A stretch of DNA of 64,000 nt from Pseudoxanthomonas suwonensis (GCA_003240695.1 QFNC01000020.1:23354-87353); one strand, 5' to 3'. Counted from the first letter of the stretch, positions 47,934 through 56,726 are shown. Program-made: numbers and translations. Notes: generated by a model from the sequence alone, not told the origin.

Positions 47934-49535
47934 ATGGCAGATTCCCCCGCTGCATCCAGTGCGCTGGTCGTCGACGACGAGCGCGACATCCGCGAACTCC
48001 TGGTCATGGCACTGGGCCGCATGGGCCTGCGCACGGCCACGGCCGCCACCCTGGCCGATGCCCGCGCGCAGCTGGCGCAGGACCGCTTCGACCTGTGCCT
48101 GACCGACATGCGCCTGCCGGACGGTTCCGGCCTGGACCTGGTGGCGCAGATCAGCGCCCAGCATCCCGACATGCCGGTGGCGATGATCACCGCCTATGGC
48201 AATGTGGAAGCCGCAGTGGACGCACTGAAGGCCGGCGCCTTCGACTTCGTCAGCAAACCGGTCGACCTGCCGGTGCTGCGTGGATTGGTGCAACGCGCGC
48301 TGGACCTGCGCCGGCGCGGCGTGCGCGGCGGTGGCAACGGCGCCGGCGCCGGCCAGGAAACCTCTGCCGACGGCCACGATCCGCTGTCGCGGCTCACCGG
48401 CCACTCGCCGGCCGTGCAGGCGCTGCGGCAGACCGTGGCCAAGGTGGCGCGCAGCCAGGCCCCGGTGCACATCGCCGGCGAATCCGGCACCGGCAAGGAA
48501 CTGGTGGCCCGCACCATCCATGCCGCCGGCGGTCGCGCCGATGGCCCGTTCGTGCCGGTCAACTGCGGCGCCATTCCCGCCGAATTGATGGAAAGCGAAT
48601 TCTTCGGCCACAGGAAAGGCAGCTTTACCGGCGCGCATGCCGACAAGGTCGGCCTGTTCCAGGCGGCCGAGGGCGGCACCCTGTTCCTGGACGAGATCGC
48701 CGAACTGCCGCTGCCCATGCAGGTGAAGCTGCTGCGCGCGATTCAGGAAAAATCGGTGCGTCCGGTCGGCGCCAACAACGAGATCAAGGTGGACGTGCGC
48801 ATCCTGTCCGCCACCCACAAGGACCTGGCCAAACTGGTGGCCGATGGCCGCTTCCGCCACGACCTGTATTACCGCATCAATGTGATCGAATTGCCGGTGC
48901 CGCCGCTGCGTGAACGCGGCGACGACCTGCTGGAGCTGGCCACCGTGATCCTGCGCAAGCTGGGCAGCAGCCACGGCCGCAGCGGCCTGTCGCTGGCCGA
49001 CGACGCCGTGGCCGCCCTGCGCGCCTACTCGTTTCCCGGCAACATCCGCGAGCTGGAAAACATCCTGGAACGGGCCATGGCCATGGCCGACGGCGATGCC
49101 ATCACCGCCGCCGACCTGCACCTGCCGGTGGCACCCCCGGCAGCACCCGCACGCCCGGCCGTGCCCGCCTACCCGCCGTCGGACGTGTTCGGCCCGGCAC
49201 CGACCGCGGCCGATGCGCAGGAACCTGCAGCGCCGTGGCCGACCGCACCGGTGTCAGCGCCCGCCCCGGCCCTGCCGCCCGGCGCAGGCGGCTTTTCGGT
49301 TGCCGCACCGCCATCGCAAGGCGGCGGCCTGTCCGGCCACGCCGTCGACCCCGCCTTCCAAAGTCCACTGGACACCGCCAGCAGCCGCCTGCCCGAGATG
49401 ATGGAGCAGATGGAGCGCGACGCCATCCAGCAGGCGCTGCTGGAAAACCGCTACAACAAGACCAAGACCGCGGCCGCGCTCGGCATCACCTTCCGGGCGC
49501 TGCGCTACAAGCTGAAGAAGCTGGGGATTGACTGA
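47934..49535 (+). CDS. pilR: sigma-54 dependent response regulator PilR
   Basis: NtrC-family activator of pilA. 533 aa: receiver domain with phospho-acceptor Asp near 58 (CLTDMRLPDG), AAA+ domain with GESGTGKE (about 182), the sigma-54 contact loop as GSFTGA, and LFLDEIAELPL, then a C-terminal Fis-type helix-turn-helix (NKTKTAAALGITFRALRYKL). An unusually long Pro/Ala-rich linker of about 85 residues sits between AAA+ and the DNA-binding domain. The pilin promoters downstream carry sigma-54 boxes. Confidence 0.95.
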   Translation: MADSPAASSALVVDDERDIRELLVMALGRMGLRTATAATLADARAQLAQDRFDLCLTDMRLPDGSGLDLVAQISAQHPDMPVAMITAYGNVEAAVDALKAGAFDFVSKPVDLPVLRGLVQRALDLRRRGVRGGGNGAGAGQETSADGHDPLSRLTGHSPAVQALRQTVAKVARSQAPVHIAGESGTGKELVARTIHAAGGRADGPFVPVNCGAIPAELMESEFFGHRKGSFTGAHADKVGLFQAAEGGTLFLDEIAELPLPMQVKLLRAIQEKSVRPVGANNEIKVDVRILSATHKDLAKLVADGRFRHDLYYRINVIELPVPPLRERGDDLLELATVILRKLGSSHGRSGLSLADDAVAALRAYSFPGNIRELENILERAMAMADGDAITAADLHLPVAPPAAPARPAVPAYPPSDVFGPAPTAADAQEPAAPWPTAPVSAPAPALPPGAGGFSVAAPPSQGGGLSGHAVDPAFQSPLDTASSRLPEMMEQMERDAIQQALLENRYNKTKTAAALGITFRALRYKLKKLGID

Positions 49536-49555
49536 CTGGCACCCGAACCGCGCGA

Positions 49556-49571
49556 TGTGATGCAGGTCACA
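49556..49571. promoter_or_regulatory. CRP/Clp-type binding site upstream of pilA
   Basis: TGTGATGCAGGTCACA fits the TGTGA-N6-TCACA consensus of CRP and of Clp, its c-di-GMP-responsive counterpart in Xanthomonas. It lies 21 bp after pilR and about 167 bp upstream of the pilA sigma-54 box. Binding is inferred, not shown. Confidence 0.6.
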
Positions 49572-49603
49572 ATATGGAAGCTCGCTACGTGGAGATGCAC
49601 AAC

Positions 49604-49628
49604 AAAAGTGACGCGTTACGTCACTTTT
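49604..49628. terminator. inverted repeat after pilR, possible terminator
   Basis: Perfect 10-bp arms AAAAGTGACG / CGTCACTTTT with a 5-nt centre. The A and T ends would allow bidirectional rho-independent termination and could end the pilSR transcript. An operator role for pilA is the alternative. Confidence 0.5.
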
Positions 49629-49697
49629 CGATTGTCATCCCGTTCAGCTGACTGATTTCACGTCGGATGTCATAGCTGAAATGCGACGTACAAGTTA

Positions 49698-49711
49698 AGT
49701 TATCGATAACT
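49698..49711. promoter_or_regulatory. palindrome upstream of pilA sigma-54 promoter
   Basis: A perfect 14-bp palindrome, AGTTATCGATAACT, lies 27 bp upstream of the -24 element. Its AT-rich centre and position suit a regulator or DNA-bending protein site. No specific factor can be assigned. Confidence 0.35.
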
Positions 49712-49737
49712 CACTCTAGATGACGCCGTGCCGAGGT

Positions 49738-49752
49738 TGGCACGACGCTTGC
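49738..49752 (+). promoter_or_regulatory. sigma-54 promoter of pilA
   Basis: TGGCAC-GACGC-TTGC matches the -24/-12 consensus TGGCAC-N5-TTGC exactly. Transcription should start near 49764, about 90 nt before the pilA ATG. PilR, encoded upstream, is the expected activator. Confidence 0.85.
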
Positions 49753-49853
49753 AACATCCTTTAGGCACGTGCACGTCGCACGGCTGCCAACGGGACCGGT
49801 CCGCCGGCCGCCTGCGGCACGTGAACCCACCATCCACCTCTAGGGGATACACC

Positions 49854-50345
49854 ATGAAGAAGCAACAAGGCTTTACCCTGATCGAACTGATGATCGTGGT
49901 CGCGATCATCGCCATCCTGGCCGCCATCGCCATTCCGCAGTACCAGAACTATGTGGCCCGCTCGCAGGTCACCCGCGCCATGGGTGAAGCCGGCCAGCTG
50001 AAAACAGTCATTGAAGACTGCTTGAACAATGGACGCACTGCCGTAACCGCAACCGCAGGTCCCACCCAATGTGCGATGGGCGCCACGGGTTCCAGCATTC
50101 TGACTGGTGCGGCGCAGACTGGCGAGACCATTCCTGCCAATACTGGCGTGCCTCAAGCTGTGATCAATGGCGACAACACTGCTCGCGTGACCGCTACCTT
50201 TGGCAATAATGCCTCTTCGAAGCTTACTTCACCGGCTGCCGGTAGAGTGCAATGGCAGCGCAACGATGAAGGTTCTTGGACCTGCGTTACCGATGTTTTG
50301 GATAAGTTTGCACCTGCTGGCTGCCCTAGAGGCACAGTGCAGTAA
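49854..50345 (+). CDS. pilA: major type IV pilin PilA, first copy
   Basis: 163-aa prepilin. The leader MKKQQG is cut by PilD before FTLIELMIVVAIIAILAAIA, followed by the conserved PQYQNYVARSQ. The globular part carries four Cys (EDCLNNGRT, TQCAMG, SWTCVTD, AGCPRG); the last pair probably forms the C-terminal disulfide loop. AGGGGA precedes the ATG. The second half uses A/T-ending codons more than its neighbours, as is common in variable pilin regions. Followed by a strong terminator. Confidence 0.93.
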   Translation: MKKQQGFTLIELMIVVAIIAILAAIAIPQYQNYVARSQVTRAMGEAGQLKTVIEDCLNNGRTAVTATAGPTQCAMGATGSSILTGAAQTGETIPANTGVPQAVINGDNTARVTATFGNNASSKLTSPAAGRVQWQRNDEGSWTCVTDVLDKFAPAGCPRGTVQ

Positions 50346-50380
50346 GCATTTAAATGCTAATCATAGCAACATGAGTAAGG

Positions 50381-50410
50381 AAAACCCCGGCTTCGGCCGG
50401 GGTTTTTTTT
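50381..50410 (+). terminator. rho-independent terminator after first pilin
   Basis: Stem AAAACCCCGGC / GCCGGGGTTTT around a TTCG loop, followed by eight T. A 14-bp palindrome AGCATTTAAATGCT lies just upstream at 50345-50358, beginning in the stop codon. Confidence 0.95.
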
Positions 50411-50420
50411 GTGGGTAGAT

Positions 50421-50435
50421 TGGCATGAATCATGC
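50421..50435 (+). promoter_or_regulatory. sigma-54-like promoter of second pilin gene
   Basis: TGGCAT-GAATC-ATGC keeps the invariant GG and GC at the right spacing, with two deviations from TGGCAC-N5-TTGC. Start expected near 50447, about 56 nt before the second pilin ATG. It directly follows the terminator of the first pilin gene. Confidence 0.6.
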
Positions 50436-50502
50436 CTCGAAACTAAATGCATTCCATTCACTTGATGCAATCTCGTTCCGACTGGCGCCAAAGAGACAAG
50501 CA

Positions 50503-50991
50503 ATGCACAAGCCCCACTTCCGCCAATCCGGCTTCACCCTGATTGAGCTGATGATCGTGGTGGCCATCATCGCCATCCTGGCGGCGATATCGATGTCCAC
50601 CTACCGCTTCTACACGGCACGATCGCAGGTGGCGCGGGTGATGGGCGAGGTTAGCAGCCTGCGTGCCGCCATAGAGGACTGCCTGGGCAATGGCCGCACC
50701 ACCATCAACACAGGCAATGCCTCCACCGACTGCGATCCGGGTGCTGGCGGTTCAACTTTGCTGGATGACACCACTGGCGGCAATACCGCGCCTGGTATCA
50801 GTCTGCCTGCTGGCACTGGCGTGCCGACATTGGGTTCGTTGACCGCAAATCCAGTCACATTGACCGCCACCTTCGGCAACAAGGCGTCCAGCATGGTGGC
50901 TGGTCGCACGCTCACCTGGTCGTACAGCAACTCCAGCTGGATATGCACCACCACCGTCACCGAGCGCTTCCGGCCGGTCGGTTGCAACTGA
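50503..50991 (+). CDS. pilA: type IV pilin, second copy
   Basis: 162-aa prepilin with a 10-residue leader (MHKPHFRQSG) before FTLIELMIVVAIIAILAAIS. It shares with the first pilin the blocks ARSQVARVMGE, EDCLGNGRT and ATFGN-AS and the same four-Cys layout (SWICTTT, VGCN at the very end). The start at 50503 is chosen for the leader length; an open frame extends upstream across the promoter. Whether it is a major or minor subunit cannot be told. Confidence 0.9.
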   Translation: MHKPHFRQSGFTLIELMIVVAIIAILAAISMSTYRFYTARSQVARVMGEVSSLRAAIEDCLGNGRTTINTGNASTDCDPGAGGSTLLDDTTGGNTAPGISLPAGTGVPTLGSLTANPVTLTATFGNKASSMVAGRTLTWSYSNSSWICTTTVTERFRPVGCN

Positions 50992-51164
50992 GGCCCTGCT
51001 TCCCCGCTGCTGACCATCATCGCCATCGGACGAATGCAGGCATGCGGCATGCGCCACCGCAGTCATCTGCATGTCGTGCATTGCATTTTCAAGGCGTCGC
51101 AGGTGCCAATGCCGCCGTTTTGCAGTACAGTCAATCCCCACCCGCGGGGAGGGTCAGAAGTCAC

Positions 51165-52886
51165 ATGAATGCAGTCGCCAACGCCAACCTGGTCGGCATC
51201 ACCGGCATCGCCCGGCGCCTGGTGCTGGACGGCGCCCTGAGCGACGTGGACGCCCGCCACGCCATGGATGCCGCCACCGTCGCCAAAATCCCGCTGCCGC
51301 AGCACCTGCTGCAGGCGCGGCTGGTCACCGCCGCGCAGCTGGCGGCAGCCAACGCCATCGAGTTCGGCATGCCGCTGCTGGATGCCAGCGTGGTGGACCA
51401 GACCCAGGCGCCACTGAAGCTGGTCTCCATCGACCTGCTGCAGAAGCACCACGTGCTGCCGCTGTACAAGCGCGGCGGGCGGCTGTTCGTGGCGGTGTCC
51501 GACCCCACCAACTTTGCTGCGCTGGACGAGATCAAGTTCAACACCAACCTGGCGGTGGAGCCGGTGCTGGTGGACGGCGACAGCATCCGCCGGCTGATGG
51601 ACACGTGGCTGGACGACAGCGACCGCCTGGCCGAACTGCTGGAAGGCGCCGAAGGGCTGGAATCGCTGAGCTCCAGCGGCGGCGAGGATGCCACCGCCAA
51701 CACCGCAGGCGATGCCACCGGCGACGACGCACCGGTGGTGAAGTTCGTGAACAAGGTGCTGGTGGATGCGATCAAGCGCGGCGCCTCCGACATTCACTTC
51801 GAGCCATACGAGAACGACTACCGCGTGCGCTTGCGCGTGGACGGCATGCTGAAGAAGGTGGCCACCGTGCCGGTGCAGATGGAGCCGCGCATCGCCGCGC
51901 GGGTGAAAGTGATGGCGCAGCTGGACATCGCCGAGAAGCGCGTGCCGCAGGACGGCCGCATCAAGCTGAACCTGTCCAAGACCCGGCAGATCGACTTCCG
52001 CTGCAGCACCCTGCCTACCCTGTTTGGCGAGAAGATCGTGCTGCGCATACTGGATGCCAGCGCCGCCAAGCTGGGCATCGACAAGCTGGGCTACGAGGAA
52101 ATCCAGCGCGACCAGTTCCTCGACGCGATCCACAAGCCCTACGGCATGGTGCTGGTGACCGGTCCCACCGGCTCGGGCAAGACCGTGTCGCTGTACACCG
52201 CGCTGGGCATCCTGAACGACGAGACCCGCAACATCTCCACGGTGGAAGATCCGGTGGAAATCCGCCTGCCCGGCGTGAACCAGGTGCAGCAGAACAACAA
52301 GCGCGGCATGACCTTCGCCGCGGCCCTGCGCAGCTTCCTGCGCCAGGATCCGGACATCATCATGGTCGGCGAAATCCGCGACCTGGAAACCGCCGAAATC
52401 GCCATCAAGGCGGCGCAGACCGGCCACATGGTGCTGTCCACCCTGCACACCAACGACGCGCCGCAGACCATCGCCCGCCTGATGAACATGGGCATCGCCC
52501 CGTACAACATCATCAGCTCGGTCACCCTGGTCATCGCGCAGCGGTTGGCACGCCGCCTGCATTCCTGCAAGCGGGTCGTGGAGTTGCCGAAACACGCCCT
52601 GCTGGCCGAAGGCTTCACCGAGCAAGACATTGCCGAGGGGCTCACGATTCACGAACCGGTGGGTTGCGAAGAATGCACCGAAGGGTATAAAGGTCGGGTG
52701 GGCATCTACCAGGTCATGCCGATGACAGAACAGATCCAGTCGATCGTGCTGTCCGGCGGTAACGCCATGCAGATCGCCCAGGCGGCGCAGGACTCGGGTG
52801 TGCACGACCTGCGCCGGTCGGCCCTTGACAAAGTGAAACAGGGCGTGACCAGCCTTGCCGAAATCAACCGCGTGACCAAGGATTAA
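51165..52886 (+). CDS. pilB: type IV pilus extension ATPase PilB
   Basis: Hexameric motor for pilus polymerisation. 573 aa: N-terminal MshEN-like domain, then the ATPase core with Walker A GPTGSGKT (about residue 331), Asp box, Walker B DPDIIMVGEIRDLETAE and His box STLHTND. The zinc motif keeps GCEEC near residue 503, but the first pair is LHSC, with only one Cys where family members usually have CxxC. Start at MNAVANANLV; 173 bp from the second pilin. Confidence 0.95.
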   Translation: MNAVANANLVGITGIARRLVLDGALSDVDARHAMDAATVAKIPLPQHLLQARLVTAAQLAAANAIEFGMPLLDASVVDQTQAPLKLVSIDLLQKHHVLPLYKRGGRLFVAVSDPTNFAALDEIKFNTNLAVEPVLVDGDSIRRLMDTWLDDSDRLAELLEGAEGLESLSSSGGEDATANTAGDATGDDAPVVKFVNKVLVDAIKRGASDIHFEPYENDYRVRLRVDGMLKKVATVPVQMEPRIAARVKVMAQLDIAEKRVPQDGRIKLNLSKTRQIDFRCSTLPTLFGEKIVLRILDASAAKLGIDKLGYEEIQRDQFLDAIHKPYGMVLVTGPTGSGKTVSLYTALGILNDETRNISTVEDPVEIRLPGVNQVQQNNKRGMTFAAALRSFLRQDPDIIMVGEIRDLETAEIAIKAAQTGHMVLSTLHTNDAPQTIARLMNMGIAPYNIISSVTLVIAQRLARRLHSCKRVVELPKHALLAEGFTEQDIAEGLTIHEPVGCEECTEGYKGRVGIYQVMPMTEQIQSIVLSGGNAMQIAQAAQDSGVHDLRRSALDKVKQGVTSLAEINRVTKD

Positions 52887-52889
52887 GCC

Positions 52890-54176
52890 ATGGCCGTTAC
52901 CCGCCCCGCCACCAAGAGCAAAGCCAAGTCGACCACCGCCCGCACCGGCCCCGCCCGCGAAGGCGTGACCCTGCCCACCTTCACCTGGGAAGGCACCGAC
53001 AAGCGCGGCGTGAAGATGAAGGGCGAGCTGCAGGCCAAGAATGCCAACCTGCTGCGGGCCGAACTGCGCAAGCAGGGCATCCAGCCGTCGGTGGTGAAGC
53101 CCAAGGCCAAGCCGCTGTTCGGCGGTTCGGGCAAGCGCATCACTGCCAAGGACATCGCCATCTTCAGCCGCCAGATGGCCACGATGATGAAGTCCGGGGT
53201 GCCGCTGGTGCAGTCGCTCGAGATCATCGGCAACGGCCAGAAGAACATCAAGATGAAGAATCTGGTGGACGATCTGCGCCTGTCCATCGAGGGCGGCGCG
53301 TCCATCTACGAAGCGCTGAGCCGGCATTCGGTGCAGTTCGACGAGCTGTACCGCAACCTGGTGCGGGCCGGCGAATCGGCCGGCGTGCTGGAGGAAGTGC
53401 TGGAAACCATTGCCACCTACAAGGAAAACACCGAGGCGCTGAAGGGCAAGATCAAGAAGGCGATGTTCTATCCCATCGCGGTGCTGGCGGTGGCGCTGAT
53501 CGTGTCGGCGATCCTGCTGGTGTTCGTGGTGCCGCAGTTCGAGTCGGTGTTCAAGGACTTCGGCGCCGACCTGCCGGCCTTTACCCAGATGATCGTGAAC
53601 ATCTCGCACTTCCTGGTCGGCATCGGCGGCGTGGTGATCCTGTTCGGCACCATTGCGGCCGTGATCATCTTCATCATGGCCTACAAGCGCTCGGAAAAGC
53701 TGCAGCACGCGATCGACCGCCTGATCCTGAAGATCCCGGTGGTCGGCCAGATCATGCACAACGCGGCGGTGGCCCGCTTCGCCCGCACACTTGCGGTGTC
53801 GTTCCGCGCCGGCGTGCCGCTGGTGGAGGCGCTGGATTCGGTTGCCGGCGCCACCGGCAACCGGGTATACACCCAGGCCGTGCACAAGATCCGCGACGAC
53901 GTGGCCGTGGGCTATTCGGTGAACATGTCGATGAAGCAGACCAACCTGTTCCCGCACATGGTCACGCAGATGGTGGCCATCGGCGAGGAAGCCGGCGCGC
54001 TGGATGCCATGCTGTTCAAGGTGGCCGAGTTCTACGAGCAGGAAGTGAACAATGCCGTGGACGCGCTGGCCAGCCTGCTGGAACCGTTCATCATGGTCAT
54101 CATCGGCGTGCTGGTGGGCGGGATGGTGATCGGCATGTACCTGCCCATCTTCAAGCTGGCGTCGGTCGTGGGCTGA
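52890..54176 (+). CDS. pilC: type IV pilus platform protein PilC
   Basis: Inner-membrane platform for pilus assembly. 428 aa, with a Lys/Thr-rich N-terminus, two GspF domains (FSRQMATMMKSGVPLVQSLE and FARTLAVSFRAGVPLVEALD) and three membrane helices (about residues 195, 245 and 400). Three bp after pilB. Confidence 0.96.
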   Translation: MAVTRPATKSKAKSTTARTGPAREGVTLPTFTWEGTDKRGVKMKGELQAKNANLLRAELRKQGIQPSVVKPKAKPLFGGSGKRITAKDIAIFSRQMATMMKSGVPLVQSLEIIGNGQKNIKMKNLVDDLRLSIEGGASIYEALSRHSVQFDELYRNLVRAGESAGVLEEVLETIATYKENTEALKGKIKKAMFYPIAVLAVALIVSAILLVFVVPQFESVFKDFGADLPAFTQMIVNISHFLVGIGGVVILFGTIAAVIIFIMAYKRSEKLQHAIDRLILKIPVVGQIMHNAAVARFARTLAVSFRAGVPLVEALDSVAGATGNRVYTQAVHKIRDDVAVGYSVNMSMKQTNLFPHMVTQMVAIGEEAGALDAMLFKVAEFYEQEVNNAVDALASLLEPFIMVIIGVLVGGMVIGMYLPIFKLASVVG

Positions 54177-54195
54177 CGCCCGCAGCATCCCGCAG

Positions 54196-55071
54196 ATGGC
54201 ATTCCTGGACCAGAACCCGGCGATCGGTTACCCGGTCGCCGCCCTGTTCGGCCTGCTGGTCGGCAGCTTCCTGAACGTGGTGATCCTGCGCCTGCCCGTG
54301 CGCATGGAATGGCAGTGGAAGCGCGATTCGCGCGAAGCACTCGAGATCCCCGAGATCTACGATCCCCCACCGCCGGGCATCGTGGTGGAGCGCTCGCACT
54401 GCCCGCACTGCAAGACCACGCTGCGCTGGTACGACAACATCCCCGTGTTCAGCTGGCTGGCGCTGGGCGGCAAGTGCCGTTACTGCAAGGCACCGATCTC
54501 GGCGCAGTATCCGGCCGTGGAAGCGCTGACCATGCTGCTGGTGCTGGCCTGCGTGTGGACGTTCGGCTTCGGCTGGCAGGGTTTCGGCGCGATTTTGCTG
54601 ACCTTCTTCCTGATCGCACTGACCGGCATCGACCTGCGCACCCAGCTGCTGCCCGACCAACTGACGTTGCCGCTGCTGTGGCTGGGACTCATCGCCAGCG
54701 TCGACACGCTGTACATCCCGGCCAAGACCGCCATCGCCGGCGCGGTGATCGGCTACCTGAGCCTGTGGTCGGTGATGTGGATCTACAAGCAGCTGACCGG
54801 CAAGGAAGCGATGGGCTACGGGGATTTCAAGCTGCTCGCGGCACTTGGTGCCTGGGTCGGCTGGAAAGGCGTGTTCCTGACCATCCTGCTGTCCTCGCTC
54901 GTGGGTGCGGTGATCGGATCGATCTGGCTGGCCGCGAAGGGCCGCGACACCGCCACGCCGATCCCGTTCGGGCCGTACCTGGCGATTGCCGGCTGGATCA
55001 CCTTCTTCTGGGGCCAGCCGATCATCGAACTGTACCTGTCCTGGGCCGGTCCGCCATTGCCGGCAGGATGA
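54196..55071 (+). CDS. pilD: prepilin peptidase PilD
   Basis: Aspartic membrane protease that cleaves and N-methylates prepilins. 291 aa, with the N-terminal methyltransferase-like domain bearing two CxxC pairs (CPHC, CRYC), about seven membrane helices, and catalytic Asp motifs LIALTGIDLRTQLLPD and MGYGDFKLLAALGAW. It lies 19 bp after pilC and would process both pilins here. Confidence 0.96.
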   Translation: MAFLDQNPAIGYPVAALFGLLVGSFLNVVILRLPVRMEWQWKRDSREALEIPEIYDPPPPGIVVERSHCPHCKTTLRWYDNIPVFSWLALGGKCRYCKAPISAQYPAVEALTMLLVLACVWTFGFGWQGFGAILLTFFLIALTGIDLRTQLLPDQLTLPLLWLGLIASVDTLYIPAKTAIAGAVIGYLSLWSVMWIYKQLTGKEAMGYGDFKLLAALGAWVGWKGVFLTILLSSLVGAVIGSIWLAAKGRDTATPIPFGPYLAIAGWITFFWGQPIIELYLSWAGPPLPAG

Positions 55072-55108
55072 TGCCCGCCCCTGCCTGCGCTGCACTGGCC
55101 TGCGGGTC

Positions 55109-55735
55109 GTGAGCACCGTGGTGATCGGCGTGACCGGCGGCGTGGCCTCCGGCAAGAGCGAGGTGACCCGGCGTTTCGAGGCACTGGGCATCGTGGTGGC
55201 CGATGCCGACATCGCCGCGCGCGACGCGGTGGCGCCCGGCAGTGCGGGATTGGCCGACATCGTGGCCGTCTTCGGCATGGATGCACTCGCCAGCGACGGC
55301 ACGCTGGACCGCGCCGCGATGCGCCGGCGCATTTTCAACGACCCGCGGGCGAAACGGCAGCTGGAAGCCATCGTGCATCCGCGCGTGCGCGCGCTGCTGC
55401 AACGGCAATGCGAGCAGGCATCCAGCCCCTACGCGATGGCCGCGATCCCGTTATTGGCCGAAGGCGGGGGCTGGACTGCCTACCCGTGGCTGACCCGCAT
55501 TCTGGTGGTGGACGTGCCGACCGCACTGCAACGCGAACGGCTGCTGCGCCGCGACGGCATCGACATCGATCTGGCAAACCGCATGATCGACGCGCAGGCC
55601 AGCCGCGCGCAGCGCCTGGCCATCGCCGACGACGTGATCGACAACAGCGGCACGCTGGAACAGCTGCAAATGCAGGTGCAACGACTGCATGCGGATTATC
55701 TGGCGCTGGCCGGATCAGTCGCCGGCCGGCCATAA
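55109..55735 (+). CDS. coaE: dephospho-CoA kinase CoaE
   Basis: Last step of coenzyme A synthesis. 208 aa from GTG 55109 (VSTVVIGVTGG). P-loop GVTGGVASGKSEV, VVADADIAARD, and the lid region QRERLLRRDG. 37 bp after pilD. Its 3' end overlaps the convergent Nudix/ThiE gene by 21 bp. Confidence 0.94.
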   Translation: MSTVVIGVTGGVASGKSEVTRRFEALGIVVADADIAARDAVAPGSAGLADIVAVFGMDALASDGTLDRAAMRRRIFNDPRAKRQLEAIVHPRVRALLQRQCEQASSPYAMAAIPLLAEGGGWTAYPWLTRILVVDVPTALQRERLLRRDGIDIDLANRMIDAQASRAQRLAIADDVIDNSGTLEQLQMQVQRLHADYLALAGSVAGRP

Positions 55736-56677
55736 CCCTCGGATCGCCGCGATGCCCTGTGCGCCGTGGCTGCGGGCTTCGGCGATATTGTCGGGCGTCA
55801 TCCCGCCGATGGCGTGGATCGGCAGATCGGCCTGCTCGCGCAGCCTCTCGAACGCCTGCCAGCCGATGCCCGCGACTCCCGGGTGCGTCGCCGTGGCACG
55901 CAGCGGCCCCACCACCGCCCAGTCGCAGCCGATGGCGGCGGCATGCCGCAGTTCGGCCACCGAATGGCAGGATGCGGCCACGGGCTGTTCGGATGGCAAT
56001 GGACGCAACGACAATGCCAGCAGTTTCCGCGATGGCAGATGCAGCCCGATGCCCAGTTCGCGCGCCGCGTCCGCATCGCCGTTCACCAGCCACTGCACAT
56101 CGCAGTCACGACACCGATCGATCGCCATCCGCATCAGGCGACGCCAGCGATGCGGCTCCAGGTCCGGCGCGCGGAATTGGACAAGGCGCACGCCACCCTG
56201 CACCGCACGCTGCACGGCAGCCACCCAGGCGGTATCCGCTGCGGCATCGGCACCGGGCGTGGGCGTAACCAGACAACGATCCGGATCCAGCAGCGCCGCC
56301 ACCACCGGCCGATCCGCCGGCGGCATGGCGTAACTGCGCAAGCGGTGCGGCGGTACCCAGGCCAGTGCCTGTCCATCCAGCGCCTTCACCGGGCCGTTCC
56401 ACGCGGCCACGCGATGCACATCCAGGCGGATGCGCTTGTGCGGATACTGCTGCGGCACGCAGATCAGCGGATCGCCGATCCGCGCATCGATGCCCAGTTC
56501 TTCCTGCAATTCGCGTTGCAGTGCCTGCTGCGGGATTTCGCCCCGTTCGACCTTGCCGCCGGGAAATTCCCACAGCCCGGCCAGATCGCGTCCGCGCGTG
56601 CGCCGCGCCAGCAGGATGCGGCCACGTGCATCGGTGATGACACCCGCAACGACATGCACGGCCGGGTCGATGGTCAT
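55715..56677 (-). CDS. Nudix hydrolase (MutT)-ThiE-like fusion
   Basis: 320-aa two-domain protein. Residues 1-130 are a MutT-type Nudix hydrolase with the full box GGKVERGEIPQQALQRELQEELGI split here as GGKVERGE and RELQEELG. Residues 135-315 resemble thiamine-phosphate synthase/TenI (VRLVQFRAPDL, LVNGDADAARELGIGLHLPS, AIGGMTPDNIAEARSHGAQGI). The Nudix part probably cleans 8-oxo-dGTP; the ThiE-like part may be only TenI-like. This fusion is common in gammaproteobacteria next to secA, from which it is 49 bp away. Confidence 0.9.
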   Translation of the reverse strand: MTIDPAVHVVAGVITDARGRILLARRTRGRDLAGLWEFPGGKVERGEIPQQALQRELQEELGIDARIGDPLICVPQQYPHKRIRLDVHRVAAWNGPVKALDGQALAWVPPHRLRSYAMPPADRPVVAALLDPDRCLVTPTPGADAAADTAWVAAVQRAVQGGVRLVQFRAPDLEPHRWRRLMRMAIDRCRDCDVQWLVNGDADAARELGIGLHLPSRKLLALSLRPLPSEQPVAASCHSVAELRHAAAIGCDWAVVGPLRATATHPGVAGIGWQAFERLREQADLPIHAIGGMTPDNIAEARSHGAQGIAAIRGLWPAGD

Positions 56678-56726
56678 GACAGCTTCCCGGCGAATGGCGG
56701 CATCCGAACCGGATGCCGCAGCGGCA

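Noticed and set aside
51063..54188. Minus-strand open frame of 1041 codons across pilB and pilC
   Set aside because: It is the mirror of well-supported pil genes in high-GC DNA, with no domain motifs or ribosome site.
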